Positions 7,489-15,310 are shown, counted from the stretch's first letter. The stretch is DNA of 23,922 nucleotides from Chlorobiota bacterium (GCA_013153655.1 JAADEB010000157.1:1-23922); one strand, 5' to 3'. Notes: generated by a model not told the origin, from the sequence alone. Numbers and translations are program-made.

Positions 7489-8539
7489 CCTGATCCTTGC
7501 TTGGCTGGCCGTGCTGGTTTTCCCCCTGCATATGCCCGCCCAGGGATTGCATATGGAAAAAGGTTCCGTACGCTACTATTCCGGAAAAGATATCCGGAAA
7601 GTAAAAATCGATAACGATTACGGCCATATCCGCCTCGAACCCGATGACCGCCGTTCCGTGTTGGTGGTGTTTATCATACATGTGGAAGCCGATAACGGAT
7701 ATGCGGCCGAACAAGCCGTCAAAATCATCCGTCCGCGCTTCCGCCTCCGGGGCGACAGCCTTTTGGAAATCGAAACCCGTATAGCCGATAAAGACAGCTG
7801 GAAACGTATCAAATCGCATATCCAAAATTATTATGTGGACTACACCCTGAAATTACCCCGCCAAGCCGCCGCCGAAGTAAATGCCGACTACGGAACCCTC
7901 CATATCACGGATATGGACGCACCTCTGACCGCGCGCATGGATTACGGAAAACTCTATGCCGGTGAGCTTCGCAGCCATAACAATATTCTCTACGGCGATT
8001 ATATGGACACGCTCTCGGTGGATTTTATGCGGGGCGGAAAAATTTATTCGGATTATTCGTCTATCAGGATAGGGTTGGTATTTCGCCTGCACATTCAAGG
8101 CGATTATAATAAAATCCGGGTGGATCATGCCAAAAATTTTGTGCTTTTCGGCGATCATAACCGCCTTCGTATCGGACGGGTGAAAAACCTGCAAATTCAA
8201 GGCGATTACCAGCGTATCCGCATTCATCAACTTTACAACGGAAAAATTACGGGCGATTATAATGAAGTGGTCATACAACGCCTGGCCAACGGCCCGTACC
8301 GGCTCCATTTGGACGGGAATTACGGCAAATTCCGCATCCTCAATACCACCCGAACGCCCTTCCGTTTCGACCTGAAAGGCGATTTCAACCTGTCGTTTGC
8401 CAAGGAAATCAGGTTTGCGCGGAACGAAGGCCACCTCGAACGGCATAGCACGGGATACTACGGAAATCCCGATGCTCCCTATTTGATTCACGGCTATTTG
8501 GAACACAGTCGCGCCTATTTGATGTACCAAGAGGATTAA
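7463..8539 (+). CDS. Exported repeat protein, DUF4097-like beta-solenoid
   Basis: A 358-residue protein with a signal peptide (residues 1 to about 26, ending in PAQG). The mature part is rich in beta-strand repeats of the form (G/S/A/N)-D-Y-x-x-(I/L)-x-(I/V): at 51, 141, 159, 196, 213, 230, 247, 264, 285 and 306. Those at 196, 213, 230, 247 and 264 are spaced exactly 17 residues apart, as expected for the coils of a beta-solenoid. The layout is that of DUF4097/adhesin-like proteins commonly found behind sigma/anti-sigma pairs in Bacteroidota. Expected location is periplasm or the outer-membrane inner face; no lipobox Cys and no T9SS tail. The start overlaps the preceding gene by 26 bases. Possible role: scaffold or sensor of envelope state (inference). 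Confidence 0.72.
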   Translation: MKTERINLSLILAWLAVLVFPLHMPAQGLHMEKGSVRYYSGKDIRKVKIDNDYGHIRLEPDDRRSVLVVFIIHVEADNGYAAEQAVKIIRPRFRLRGDSLLEIETRIADKDSWKRIKSHIQNYYVDYTLKLPRQAAAEVNADYGTLHITDMDAPLTARMDYGKLYAGELRSHNNILYGDYMDTLSVDFMRGGKIYSDYSSIRIGLVFRLHIQGDYNKIRVDHAKNFVLFGDHNRLRIGRVKNLQIQGDYQRIRIHQLYNGKITGDYNEVVIQRLANGPYRLHLDGNYGKFRILNTTRTPFRFDLKGDFNLSFAKEIRFARNEGHLERHSTGYYGNPDAPYLIHGYLEHSRAYLMYQED

Positions 8540-8582
8540 TATAAACCCGACCGGAAAAATACTTTCACAAAAAAATAACATT

Positions 8583-9641
8583 ATGAAACACTATTTAATT
8601 ATTTGGCTGACATTGTGGGGTTTGATGTTACAAGCCCAAAACGAAAAACCATGGGAAGCACCCACGCGCCGTCATTTCCGGCGCATGGACAGCATCGAAA
8701 AAGCCCGCCAACAAGCCCTGATGAACGACCTGAAACTCATTCCCGTGGACGATTCGGCGGCCTACCGTAAGGCTTTGGCCCGTACGTTGGAAAATTATGC
8801 CGACGATTGGGATTATTATTTCTATGCCGAATTGGAACGCTACAAGGCCGATCTGGGTCTGAACAACCGCGTTCGTGCGCGCAAAGAATCCAAAAGCGAA
8901 CGGGGCATTGTGGAAATCATCCGTATTATGAAGGAAATGAGCGAAGAAGATGATAAAGAAGAAAATGATCATGAAAAAAACCGTGAGGAAAACCGGAACA
9001 AAGGAAAACCGGCCCCTTCCGGAAATACCCGTCCCCAAAACGGTACCCATAAAAAACGAAAGAAAAAATCATCCGTCACCACTTCCACCCGTATCGATTG
9101 GGGCCTCAACAATGTGGATCCCCAGCCCCTGGAAACGTCCTATAATACCTGGAAATCGCAATATATTTCCCTGGGGATGGAAACCTTTGTGCCGCTGGAC
9201 AAAAACGGTACATTCAAATATGTGGTGGGCTTCGGATTTCGCTGGCAAAAATTGGTCCCCAACGGAAACTATTTTCATTCGGTCCGGAACCATACCATGG
9301 TTATGGTGCCCTCGTCGGTCAATTTGGCACAGAACAAACTGCGCACCTCATGGTTCTACGGCAATACGGGGTTGATGATTTATCCCGCACGCCATTTGTC
9401 ATTCGGGGTGGAAATCTACGGGCGTATTCGTATCGGTAGCGTGCAAAAACTCAAATACACCATGGACGACGCTCGCTACAAATTGCGCGAAAAACGCAAT
9501 TTTTATGAACGGCGTTTGAATTTCGGTTACAATGTCTTTGTCGGTGGCCGCCATTGGCAGGTTTTTGCCGGAATGGATCGCTTGCCCTATTTCTACTTCC
9601 GCAACGAACGTATGTATCAATTGGGTATCACATTGCGTTAA
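8583..9641 (+). CDS. Exported protein, unknown function, possible outer-membrane beta protein
   Basis: A 352-residue protein with a signal peptide (MKHYLIIWLTLWGLMLQAQ, cleavage near 19). Residues about 25-115 are helical and charged. Residues 116-163 are strongly polar, first acidic (EEDDKEENDHEKNREEN) and then basic (KKRKKK), and probably disordered. From about 170 to the end alternating hydrophobic/aromatic strands with glycine-aromatic turns suggest a small beta-barrel, closing with MYQLGITLR. I recognise no named family. It follows the solenoid gene by 43 bases and is the last gene before a strong terminator, so it belongs to the sigma operon. A barrel joined to a charged periplasmic linker would suit an envelope-linked partner of the upstream proteins, but this is inference. 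Confidence 0.65.
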   Translation: MKHYLIIWLTLWGLMLQAQNEKPWEAPTRRHFRRMDSIEKARQQALMNDLKLIPVDDSAAYRKALARTLENYADDWDYYFYAELERYKADLGLNNRVRARKESKSERGIVEIIRIMKEMSEEDDKEENDHEKNREENRNKGKPAPSGNTRPQNGTHKKRKKKSSVTTSTRIDWGLNNVDPQPLETSYNTWKSQYISLGMETFVPLDKNGTFKYVVGFGFRWQKLVPNGNYFHSVRNHTMVMVPSSVNLAQNKLRTSWFYGNTGLMIYPARHLSFGVEIYGRIRIGSVQKLKYTMDDARYKLREKRNFYERRLNFGYNVFVGGRHWQVFAGMDRLPYFYFRNERMYQLGITLR

Positions 9642-9662
9642 TGATTGAAGGTTTAGCACTAC

Positions 9663-9694
9663 AATCCCGGTCTGTTGAGGTCCGGGATTTTTTT
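9663..9694 (+). terminator. Rho-independent terminator of the ECF sigma operon
   Basis: An 8-bp perfect stem (AATCCCGG at 9663-9670 with CCGGGATT at 9682-9689), an 11-base loop and a run of seven Ts ending at 9694, 21 bases after the stop codon of the last operon gene. Confidence 0.85.
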
Positions 9695-10062
9695 GTGATT
9701 TGATTTTGAATAAAAAGGTTTCCATTCATCGATTTTACGGTTGCTCTCTTAAACGATAAGGAAAAGGTCATAATGTGAAAAGGACAATCAAAGAATCCTA
9801 AATATAGATGAATGATAACCGTTGACGGATGACCGGATACCCGTGATCCGTGCGGTCGTGGCCCTAACCTTTAAGAATCCCCAAAGGGATCATAATGACA
9901 TATCGAAATTCTACATAGTGCATAAAATAGATATATGAGCGTCATATCGACCTATGGGACAACCCGCTAAAAGTCAACGTGCGCAATAGAAAGATAAAGG
10001 CTTTTTCATAAATCGATTTAACGGAAATAATAGTTCCCCCCCTTTTTATTGGGTAAATGGTA
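9695..10062. other. Intergenic stretch without a gene, holding one repeat word
   Basis: No credible ORF. It contains one copy of the GACGGATGACCGG word (9824-9836), in which ACGGAT pairs with ATCCGT 15 bases later to form a small imperfect hairpin. The rest is AT-rich and unremarkable. Confidence 0.5.
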
Positions 10063-10093
10063 TTGTTGTTTACGTAATTTTTTATTATTTTTG
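10063..10093 (+). promoter_or_regulatory. Promoter of the antitoxin-toxin pair
   Basis: TTG at 10063-10065, a 20-base spacer and TATTTTTG at 10086-10093, a full match to the TAnnTTTG -7 box. The antitoxin ATG is 17 bases further. The words TTTACGTAA (10069-10077) and TACGTAA (10094-10100) lie on both sides of the -7 box and could be an operator for the ribbon-helix-helix antitoxin. Confidence 0.65.
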
Positions 10094-10110
10094 TACGTAA
10101 AAAAGCGAGT

Positions 10111-10362
10111 ATGCATACCAAACTTACATTAAACATAGAAAAAGACCTCATCAGAAAGGCCAAGCAATTGGCACGTGCGCGGAAAATCAGTTTATCCAAA
10201 TTGGTGGAAAATTATTTACGTTCCTTGGTCGCCAAGCAAGCGAATGAGGAAACGACCGGTTCGGTGGTGGAAGAATTGAGCGGTATTTTACACGCCCCTC
10301 CCTTAGACCCGAAAAAGGAAATCCGGGAATTTTTGGATAAAAAACATTTTAGAGATGCCTGA
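10111..10362 (+). CDS. Ribbon-helix-helix antitoxin, DUF6364-like
   Basis: An 83-residue protein. Residues 1-45 (TKLTLNIEKDLIRKAKQLAR, then KISLSKLVENYLRSL) are a typical MetJ/Arc-type ribbon-helix-helix: one DNA-contacting strand and two helices. The C-terminal part (about 50-83, with LHAPPLDPKKEIREFL) is the region that usually wraps and inhibits the toxin. It overlaps the PIN toxin gene by 8 bases, the classic arrangement of a type II system. It probably represses its own promoter, helped by the toxin. Alternative: a DNA-binding protein of unknown partner, but the neighbour argues for an antitoxin. Confidence 0.85.
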   Translation: MHTKLTLNIEKDLIRKAKQLARARKISLSKLVENYLRSLVAKQANEETTGSVVEELSGILHAPPLDPKKEIREFLDKKHFRDA

Positions 10363-10792
10363 TCATATATTATTGGATACCAATATTATATTGGACTTAC
10401 TGGCTGCTCGCACACCTTTTTCGGATGAAGCCAAATCGTTATTTACACTCGTTGAAAAAGGTCGCATTCAGGCCTATGTATCGGCGCTTACCATAGCCAA
10501 TGTATATTATATTATGTCGCGACATCTAAAAAATGAGGAAGAGGTACGCCGGGTTATCCGCAAATTGTTGTTGCTGGTAAAACCCTTGGAGTTGGATGAA
10601 AAAATCATCCGTTTGGCCTTGGAATCGGAATTTAAAGATATGGAAGATGCCATTCAGTACTATACTGCTCTCGAAAACGGCTTACAAATTGTTATCACAC
10701 GCAATCTGAAAGATTTTCGTCAATCGACTTTGCCAGTCATGACAGCCGGTGATTACATACGTGCCATTGCGGATGATGCCGCCGGACACTGA
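10355..10792 (+). CDS. PIN-domain toxin, VapC-like ribonuclease
   Basis: A 145-residue PIN-domain protein. The first acidic residue is Asp8 in ILLDTNIILD, a third-strand acidic residue is Asp98 in FKDMEDAIQ, and Asp120 in ITRNLKDF closes the metal site. In the helix where VapC proteins usually carry a conserved Glu, the sequence reads SALTIANVYYI (43-53), with Asn49 at or near that place; this variant is common in the Bacteroidota PIN subgroup. The expected activity is Mg2+-dependent RNA cleavage, with tRNA or rRNA as known targets of relatives. Length is usual for the family and the gene appears intact. It is translated from the antitoxin transcript through an 8-base overlap. Confidence 0.87.
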   Translation: MPDHILLDTNIILDLLAARTPFSDEAKSLFTLVEKGRIQAYVSALTIANVYYIMSRHLKNEEEVRRVIRKLLLLVKPLELDEKIIRLALESEFKDMEDAIQYYTALENGLQIVITRNLKDFRQSTLPVMTAGDYIRAIADDAAGH

Positions 10793-10884
10793 TGAGTTCG
10801 CATTTTGTCATTCCTCTATGAGGGTCCTTAGGAGGAATAAATGTGGGGAATCTTTTTCGTCCGGATTGGGGATTTTGGCTTTGG

Positions 10885-10946
10885 GTCCTCGTCATCCCGA
10901 ACATGCGTTCTGTTATTCCGGCGACCAAAGGGATGAAGAATCTCCA
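10885..10946. repeat. Dispersed intergenic repeat (CATTCCGA...GAATCTCC type)
   Basis: A degenerate copy of the element also seen at 1427-1654 and 16095-16148: TCATCCCGAA, TTATTCCGGCGACC and GGGATGAAGAATCTCC in order. It lies between the toxin gene and the DUF6029 gene. Confidence 0.5.
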
Positions 10947-10986
10947 TTTACAACCTAACTCCTAATTCCCAAATTCGTAATTAATA

Positions 10987-11087
10987 CACCGCGAATTTCA
11001 CGAATTAACACGAAGAAAAAAATTCGTGTAATTCGTAGCAAATAAGAAACTTCGTGTTCTCCGTGGCTTCTTTGTGTTCTTTGTGGT
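10987..11087. repeat. Dispersed repeat with hairpin (ACGAATTAACACGAA)
   Basis: ACGAATTAACACGAA (11000-11014) pairs with TTCGTGTAATTCGT (11023-11036), leaving one bulged base and an 8-base loop. It is followed by the phrases TTCGTGTTCTCCGTGGCTTC and TTTGTGTTCTTTGTGGT (11051-11087). I recognise this combined phrase as one that recurs between genes in many environmental Bacteroidota and other genomes. No coding potential; function unknown. Confidence 0.55.
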
Positions 11088-11096
11088 AAAAAACTA

Positions 11097-11140
11097 CCCA
11101 AATCCTAATTCCCAAATCCTAACTCCCAAATCCCAAATCC
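11097..11140. repeat. Short tandem word array (CCCAAATCCTAA)
   Basis: Variants of CCCAAATCC / CCTAATT / CCTAACT follow one another over 44 bases, ending just before the stop codon of the DUF6029 gene on the other strand. A related array is at 15164-15192. Confidence 0.55.
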
Positions 11141-11144
11141 GCTT

Positions 11145-12755
11145 TTACAACAACGAAAGCGAAAGGGAAAGTTGGAGTCCTTTGCTGGGAGGGACATACC
11201 GGCAAACGCCGCCCACGCAAACCAAACCGCCTTTCTGACGTCCGTAGGAAAGTTGCAGGCGATTGCCCCCATGGGTGTAAACCACGCCGGCGTTGTAGTA
11301 ATGGATTTTGGACGAACCGTAATTATACATATCGTTTACAAAAAATCCCCATGTTCCGTTGTAATTGAATTCCAATCCGGCTTCGGCCCAATTTTTTTCG
11401 TCTTGTTTTGTCCACAAATGTTCGGCTTCGAAACGCAAGGACGAATAATGGGGCAGGCGGTAATACCAATCGCTTACCACCGTTAGGGCATTGATCATTT
11501 CGCCATGGCCTTCCAGGAGTAGTTGGTTGTAGTTTTGATGCATGACAAACAAGCCGGTTTTCAGCTTTTTGTTCAATTTACGCTTGATTTCCACATTGAT
11601 GTCGCGGTAATAGAGGGCGCCGCCTTCCCAAAAATTTCTTTTGTAGATACCCAGCGCGGGGATAAATTCGGCCTTCAAGGCATGCCATTGCGAAGCATTG
11701 ACGGAAACCACCGTTCCGTAGCGTCCGCCCAGGAAGGTTTTGCGTTTGATTTTAAACACCATATCGGCCTGCCCGCCGATTTCGCCCACATGCATATCGG
11801 CCCAGGAAATCCCCGGACGGGTGGCATACACATACAGCGTGGCCAAAGGGTAATCGTGTTGCTTGACCAAGGCCGGTACATAATTCACCACACCGGTATT
11901 GTAGGGATTGAATTCCAGGGAGCGGCGGCTGTACATTTGTATGTTTTCGGCACGGCGCAAGGTAAGATTCACACCGAAACCTTTACGTGCATATCCTGCG
12001 TTAAAGGTGTAGGCATCACCGTCGAACAGGACGCGGTCGTTGAGTACGCCGTTGGCATAAAGCGCATCGGGGGTTTTGTAATCGTATTCGAAATAAAAAT
12101 CCCAAGGTCCTCCGGAGAATTGTGTTTGGATACCGTAGAGATTTACGTGAGCGGGCACCTTGTCGTTTTCGGGTTCATAGTAGCGGGTAACGGCCGAAGC
12201 TTCCACATTCAGGCTGGCATCCAAACCCAATTCAAATTCATTTTTAACGGAAATGCCGCCGATAAAACTGTCGTCGTAGGTCATACCGGTGCGCGGTTGG
12301 CCGGCTATCAATTTTACCGCTGGACCTGAACCCCATTTGTATTGAACATCTATACCGCGCAAGGCATTGTCGATTCCCAATTGCTTGTCATTCCAGGAGC
12401 GGAAAACCATACCCGAACCGAATTGATCGTAAATATTTCCCGCACGCAATTTCCAATTGTCTTTTTGGTATTGAACATACCAACCCAGAAAATAGCCTTT
12501 CAGTTCGGGATTGTAACCCAGGAGTGCTTCGGGCAAATAGTATTCGGCATTGAAACCGGCTTCCCAGTCCGCACTCAAAAGATGTAGGTCCAGATATTGC
12601 ATGCTTCGCAGGCCGCTTTCGGGCGCCTTGAAGTGCATAAGAGAATCGTCGTTATAGAACTGGGTAAGGGAATAATAGGATCCGCTTATTTTTTGTGCAT
12701 GGGCCGTCATCGTTGCCAACAATAGCCACAGAGGCAACCATTTAAATGATTTCAT
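11145..12755 (-). CDS. DUF6029 family outer-membrane beta-barrel protein
   Basis: A 536-residue exported protein with a clear signal peptide (LPLWLLLATMTAHA, cleavage at about residue 20). The mature protein is a succession of amphipathic strands rich in aromatic residues and glycine, as in a large outer-membrane barrel: GYFLGWYVQYQKDNWKLRAG at about 86-105, GIDVQYKWGSGPAVKLIAG around 135-153, and many D-Y-K/N-Y-G hairpins. The block IYDQFGSGMVFRSW is characteristic of DUF6029 proteins as I know them. The last residues LQLSLSLSLL form a final strand. No T9SS sorting tail. The role of the family is not known. It starts 7 bases after the TlpA-like thioredoxin gene, so the two are co-transcribed. 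Confidence 0.82.
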   Translation of the reverse strand: MKSFKWLPLWLLLATMTAHAQKISGSYYSLTQFYNDDSLMHFKAPESGLRSMQYLDLHLLSADWEAGFNAEYYLPEALLGYNPELKGYFLGWYVQYQKDNWKLRAGNIYDQFGSGMVFRSWNDKQLGIDNALRGIDVQYKWGSGPAVKLIAGQPRTGMTYDDSFIGGISVKNEFELGLDASLNVEASAVTRYYEPENDKVPAHVNLYGIQTQFSGGPWDFYFEYDYKTPDALYANGVLNDRVLFDGDAYTFNAGYARKGFGVNLTLRRAENIQMYSRRSLEFNPYNTGVVNYVPALVKQHDYPLATLYVYATRPGISWADMHVGEIGGQADMVFKIKRKTFLGGRYGTVVSVNASQWHALKAEFIPALGIYKRNFWEGGALYYRDINVEIKRKLNKKLKTGLFVMHQNYNQLLLEGHGEMINALTVVSDWYYRLPHYSSLRFEAEHLWTKQDEKNWAEAGLEFNYNGTWGFFVNDMYNYGSSKIHYYNAGVVYTHGGNRLQLSYGRQKGGLVCVGGVCRYVPPSKGLQLSLSLSLL

Positions 12756-12762
12756 AAGGGGA

Positions 12763-13245
12763 TTATTTCAGTTTTTTTACTATTTCGAAAAGTTTCTCTT
12801 CGCTTCCCGGGGTGTAACTGGTTTTGGTGTAAACGATTTTTCCTTTATGAATAATGATAAGGTAAGGAACCGCGTTGATGTTGAGTTTCTGTTTGAGTTC
12901 GCCTTTGTAATCATGATAAACTTCGTAATCCCAACCCCTTCCGTTGACCAAAGGTTTGATGCGGCGCGATGTGCGTTCGTCGTCCACCGAAACGGCGATG
13001 AGTTTCACACCGGTTTCATCCTGCCAATCGGGGTAGACTTCGTTGATGGCGTCCAGTTCTTTGATACAGGGCACACACCAGGTAGCCCAAAAGCTTACAA
13101 TAACGGGTTTGTCACCGTTTTCAATGGCTTTGTGGAAGGAAACATCGCGTCCTTGGAGGTCTTTGAGTTCCGCATCGGGGATTGACACTGTAACAAATCC
13201 CATCCATATGAATCCTAATAACAGAAAAGCGAAAAAATGTTTCAT
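12763..13245 (-). CDS. TlpA-like thiol:disulfide thioredoxin, exported
   Basis: A 160-residue periplasmic thioredoxin-fold protein. The N-terminal hydrophobic segment (residues 3-20, FFAFLLLGFIWMGFVTVS) is a signal peptide or anchor. The active site WCVPC is at 56-60 (redox cysteines 57 and 60) in VSFWATWCVPC, and the cis-proline loop NAVPYLI is at 124-130. Relatives of the TlpA/ResA group reduce or transfer electrons to extracytoplasmic proteins, for example during cytochrome c maturation. The partner here is more likely the co-transcribed DUF6029 outer-membrane protein 7 bases downstream (inference). Length is usual for the group. Confidence 0.9.
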   Translation of the reverse strand: MKHFFAFLLLGFIWMGFVTVSIPDAELKDLQGRDVSFHKAIENGDKPVIVSFWATWCVPCIKELDAINEVYPDWQDETGVKLIAVSVDDERTSRRIKPLVNGRGWDYEVYHDYKGELKQKLNINAVPYLIIIHKGKIVYTKTSYTPGSEEKLFEIVKKLK

Positions 13246-13265
13246 AATTGATGATTTGATTATTG

Positions 13266-13296
13266 CAAGTTTAAATAAAAATCATTGATTTACAAA
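13266..13296 (-). promoter_or_regulatory. Promoter of the TlpA-DUF6029 operon
   Basis: Read on the minus strand: TTTG (13296-13293), a 19-base spacer and TAAACTTG (13273-13266), which matches TAnnTTTG in all but one position. The ATG is 20 bases further. It lies in the 85-bp divergent gap shared with the PspC gene; no convincing box for the PspC direction is seen. Confidence 0.5.
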
Positions 13297-13330
13297 AAAC
13301 TGAACAAAAACAATACCAAAAATCACACAT

Positions 13331-13870
13331 ATGAACGCAAAACGATTAACCAAAAGTAACGACAGAATATTGATGGGGGTATGTGGCGGCCTGGCCGAAT
13401 ATTGGCACACCGATGCATGGATTGTACGCCTTGTTTGCGCCCTGTTGATTATCGCCCATCCTCCGCTGGCACTGGTTTACTTACTCTTCGGCATTATTTT
13501 GCCTTCGCCCGAACGTTCATTTTTGGATGAAGGAAATTCCTTTGCATCCGGCGATACCACAGCGGATGAATGGATTGACGAACCGGAAGCCGCTCATTCG
13601 GGACAACAACAAAATGTATTTTTGGGTGTCCTGCTTATCACCATGGGTCTGATTTTCCTGGCCGATTATTATTTCCATTGGTCATGGGCCAGCATTCGTA
13701 AACTTTGGCCCGTTTTCCTGATTATTTTCGGCATTAAATTCCTCATGGATGCCCGTGCTTCGGAAGACCTGAACTCCGGTTCCGGCACGGAAAATCCGGA
13801 TTCCGGTACCTCCCATGAAGACGTTCAAAACGAAACCCAACAACAAAATCATCAAGATCATGAAAAATAA
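13331..13870 (+). CDS. PspC domain protein with LiaI/DUF5668-like membrane region
   Basis: A 179-residue inner-membrane protein. Residues 3-60 are a PspC domain: KRLTKSNDRILMGVCGGLAE followed by a hydrophobic helix (30-57). A polar linker (60-93) leads to a second membrane region, NVFLGVLLITMGLIFLADYY (95-114) and LWPVFLIIFGIKFLMDA (125-141), which resembles the LiaI/LiaF transmembrane pair. The C-terminal tail is polar and low complexity (SGSGTENPDSG). PspC proteins take part in phage-shock or envelope-stress responses, usually as membrane sensors or toxin-modulators. The stop codon overlaps the start of the LiaF-like gene by 11 bases. The role in sensing is inferred from families. Confidence 0.85.
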   Translation: MNAKRLTKSNDRILMGVCGGLAEYWHTDAWIVRLVCALLIIAHPPLALVYLLFGIILPSPERSFLDEGNSFASGDTTADEWIDEPEAAHSGQQQNVFLGVLLITMGLIFLADYYFHWSWASIRKLWPVFLIIFGIKFLMDARASEDLNSGSGTENPDSGTSHEDVQNETQQQNHQDHEK

Positions 13871-14846
13871 ATCCAATTTCTATCTCGGCATTTTCTTTAT
13901 CGGACTGGGTCTGATATTCTTGCTTCGCAACTTGGGCTATGTCCATGTGAGTATGGCTCAAATCTTCCGCCTGTGGCCTTTCCTCTTCATCATTATGGGA
14001 TTGCGCTACATTCCCATGGCGCCCAAGGTGCGGGATGCGGTTAACATTCTCTTGCTTTTGGCTTTCTTCGGTCTGTTGTTCTTCGGACCGCAGGTACATT
14101 GGCGCAAAGGCATTTTCGGATTGGTTCCCGTGGATGTATATTACCAATCGGATGATGATGACGACGAAGACAATGGTTCGGACACTACGGCCGTTTACGG
14201 TACGTCGGGAAAAAACACGGAACGCAACGATTTGTATTTTTCCGCCGAAATGAGCCCCGCTATCCGGGAAGCCGAAATGAAATTAAACATTGCGGCGGCG
14301 GATTTTAAGGTGAAGGAGCCCACTTCCAAACTTTACGAATTGGTTTTGGAGGACGTGCCTTACGAACTCAAAAGCCGGCTCAATATGCTGGGCGACAAAG
14401 CCGTGATACGCATAGGTGCTTCCTCGCAAAACAAAAACGTTCATATCAATGAACTGGCCACCGGCGAATTGCGCCTCAACGACAGTATTCCCTGGACTTT
14501 GAATATCAATACGGGCGCTTCGGCTTTGGATTTGGATTTTTCGCCCTATGACTTGCGCCTCCTTAAAATCAATACCGGTGCTTCCAAATTGCACCTGAAA
14601 CTGGGTAAACGCGCACCCCGAACCCGTGTGGAAATCAGCTCCGGTGCTTCGGATTTAAAGATTTGGGTACCCGAAGATACGGGGGTGGAGGTGAAAATCA
14701 ACAATGTGTTTTCCGCCAAAACCATCCCGGGCTTTATCAAAACGGGAAAAAACACTTACCGAAATTCCGGTTACGACAAATACGACAAAAAAATTTCCTT
14801 GCTGATCAACACCGCTATCAGCCAATTGGAAATCGTCCGCTACTGA
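13860..14846 (+). CDS. LiaF-like membrane protein with repetitive beta domain
   Basis: A 328-residue protein counted from ATG 13860. An upstream in-frame ATG at 13815 lies inside the PspC gene and would add 15 polar residues; 13860 is preferred because it gives the 11-base coupling overlap and the usual MKNKSNFYLG-type start. Three membrane helices are at about 8-22, 33-50 and 60-76. A strongly acidic linker (SDDDDDEDNGSD, 97-108) is followed by a beta-rich domain with INTGAS at 216-221, INTGAS at 237-242 and ISSGAS at 259-264, the coil-like pattern of the LiaF/DUF4097 'toastrack' region. In Firmicutes LiaF restrains the LiaRS stress system; no two-component genes are in this window. Likely an envelope-stress component with the upstream PspC protein. 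Confidence 0.8.
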   Translation: MKNKSNFYLGIFFIGLGLIFLLRNLGYVHVSMAQIFRLWPFLFIIMGLRYIPMAPKVRDAVNILLLLAFFGLLFFGPQVHWRKGIFGLVPVDVYYQSDDDDDEDNGSDTTAVYGTSGKNTERNDLYFSAEMSPAIREAEMKLNIAAADFKVKEPTSKLYELVLEDVPYELKSRLNMLGDKAVIRIGASSQNKNVHINELATGELRLNDSIPWTLNINTGASALDLDFSPYDLRLLKINTGASKLHLKLGKRAPRTRVEISSGASDLKIWVPEDTGVEVKINNVFSAKTIPGFIKTGKNTYRNSGYDKYDKKISLLINTAISQLEIVRY

Positions 14847-14877
14847 GTCCCCTTCTCATCAAAGTTTTTTTGCCAAG

Positions 14878-14909
14878 CCGCCTTCCTTTGCGAGGGCGGT
14901 TTTTTTTTA
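14878..14909 (+). terminator. Rho-independent terminator after the LiaF-like gene
   Basis: Stem CCGCCTTC (14878-14885) with GAGGGCGG (14892-14899), eight pairs including one T-G, a 6-base loop and a run of at least nine Ts. It lies 31 bases after the stop codon. Confidence 0.85.
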
Positions 14910-14929
14910 TGCATTAGGTAATTTTTGTT

Positions 14930-15192
14930 GAACAGTTGTCGCAGACCCCTATGGGGAAAAGTTGAAGAGTTGAATAGATGGGTAATTGTTGTTAAATCGT
15001 TAAATCGAAGGGACTGATGACGGATGACCGGTGCTAATTCGGGAAATGTGGAATGGGGAACGGGGAACGGGAAACGGATTTAATTAGTGAAAGAGTGAAG
15101 GCGTGAAGGCGTGAAGGCGTTTTTTAATGAACAGTGAACAGTGAACAATGAACAATGAAAGAACCCAAATCCCAAAACCCAAATCCCAAAAC
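14930..15192. repeat. Composite intergenic repeat cluster upstream of tRNA-Asn
   Basis: No gene is seen here. Distinct short words follow each other: TTGTTGAACAGTTG (from 14928), GTTGAATAGATGGGT (14968-14982), GTTAAATC twice (14991-15006), GACGGATGACCGG (15019-15031), TTCGGGAAAT (15038-15047) and GGGGAACG copies (15055-15077), GTGAAGGC three times (15095-15118), a 7-mer TGAACAG/TGAACAA four times (15128-15155) and CCCAAATCCCAAAA (15164-15192). Several of these recur in the same order at 19458-19745. Confidence 0.65.
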
Positions 15193-15262
15193 CATAAAAA
15201 CCTGATATACAATCGAATTGCAAAAAGAATCGTTTTGTGCTGAAAAAAATTATTTCAAAATG

Positions 15263-15293
15263 TTGCATGAAAAGAAAAATCATTATATATTTG
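15263..15293 (+). promoter_or_regulatory. Promoter of tRNA-Asn
   Basis: TTG at 15263-15265, a 20-base spacer, and TATATTTG at 15286-15293, a full match to the -7 box. The first base of the mature tRNA is 18 bases further on. Confidence 0.7.
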
Positions 15294-15310
15294 CAAGCGC
15301 AAAACCAACA

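Noticed and set aside
11523..12329. 268-codon plus-strand ORF opposite the DUF6029 gene
   Set aside because: Antisense shadow; the minus-strand frame has a signal peptide, full-length barrel pattern and operon partner.
13815..13859. Upstream start for the LiaF-like gene
   Set aside because: The added residues (MKTFKTKPNNKIIKI) lie wholly in the PspC gene and precede a normal start that gives the typical overlap and membrane helix position.
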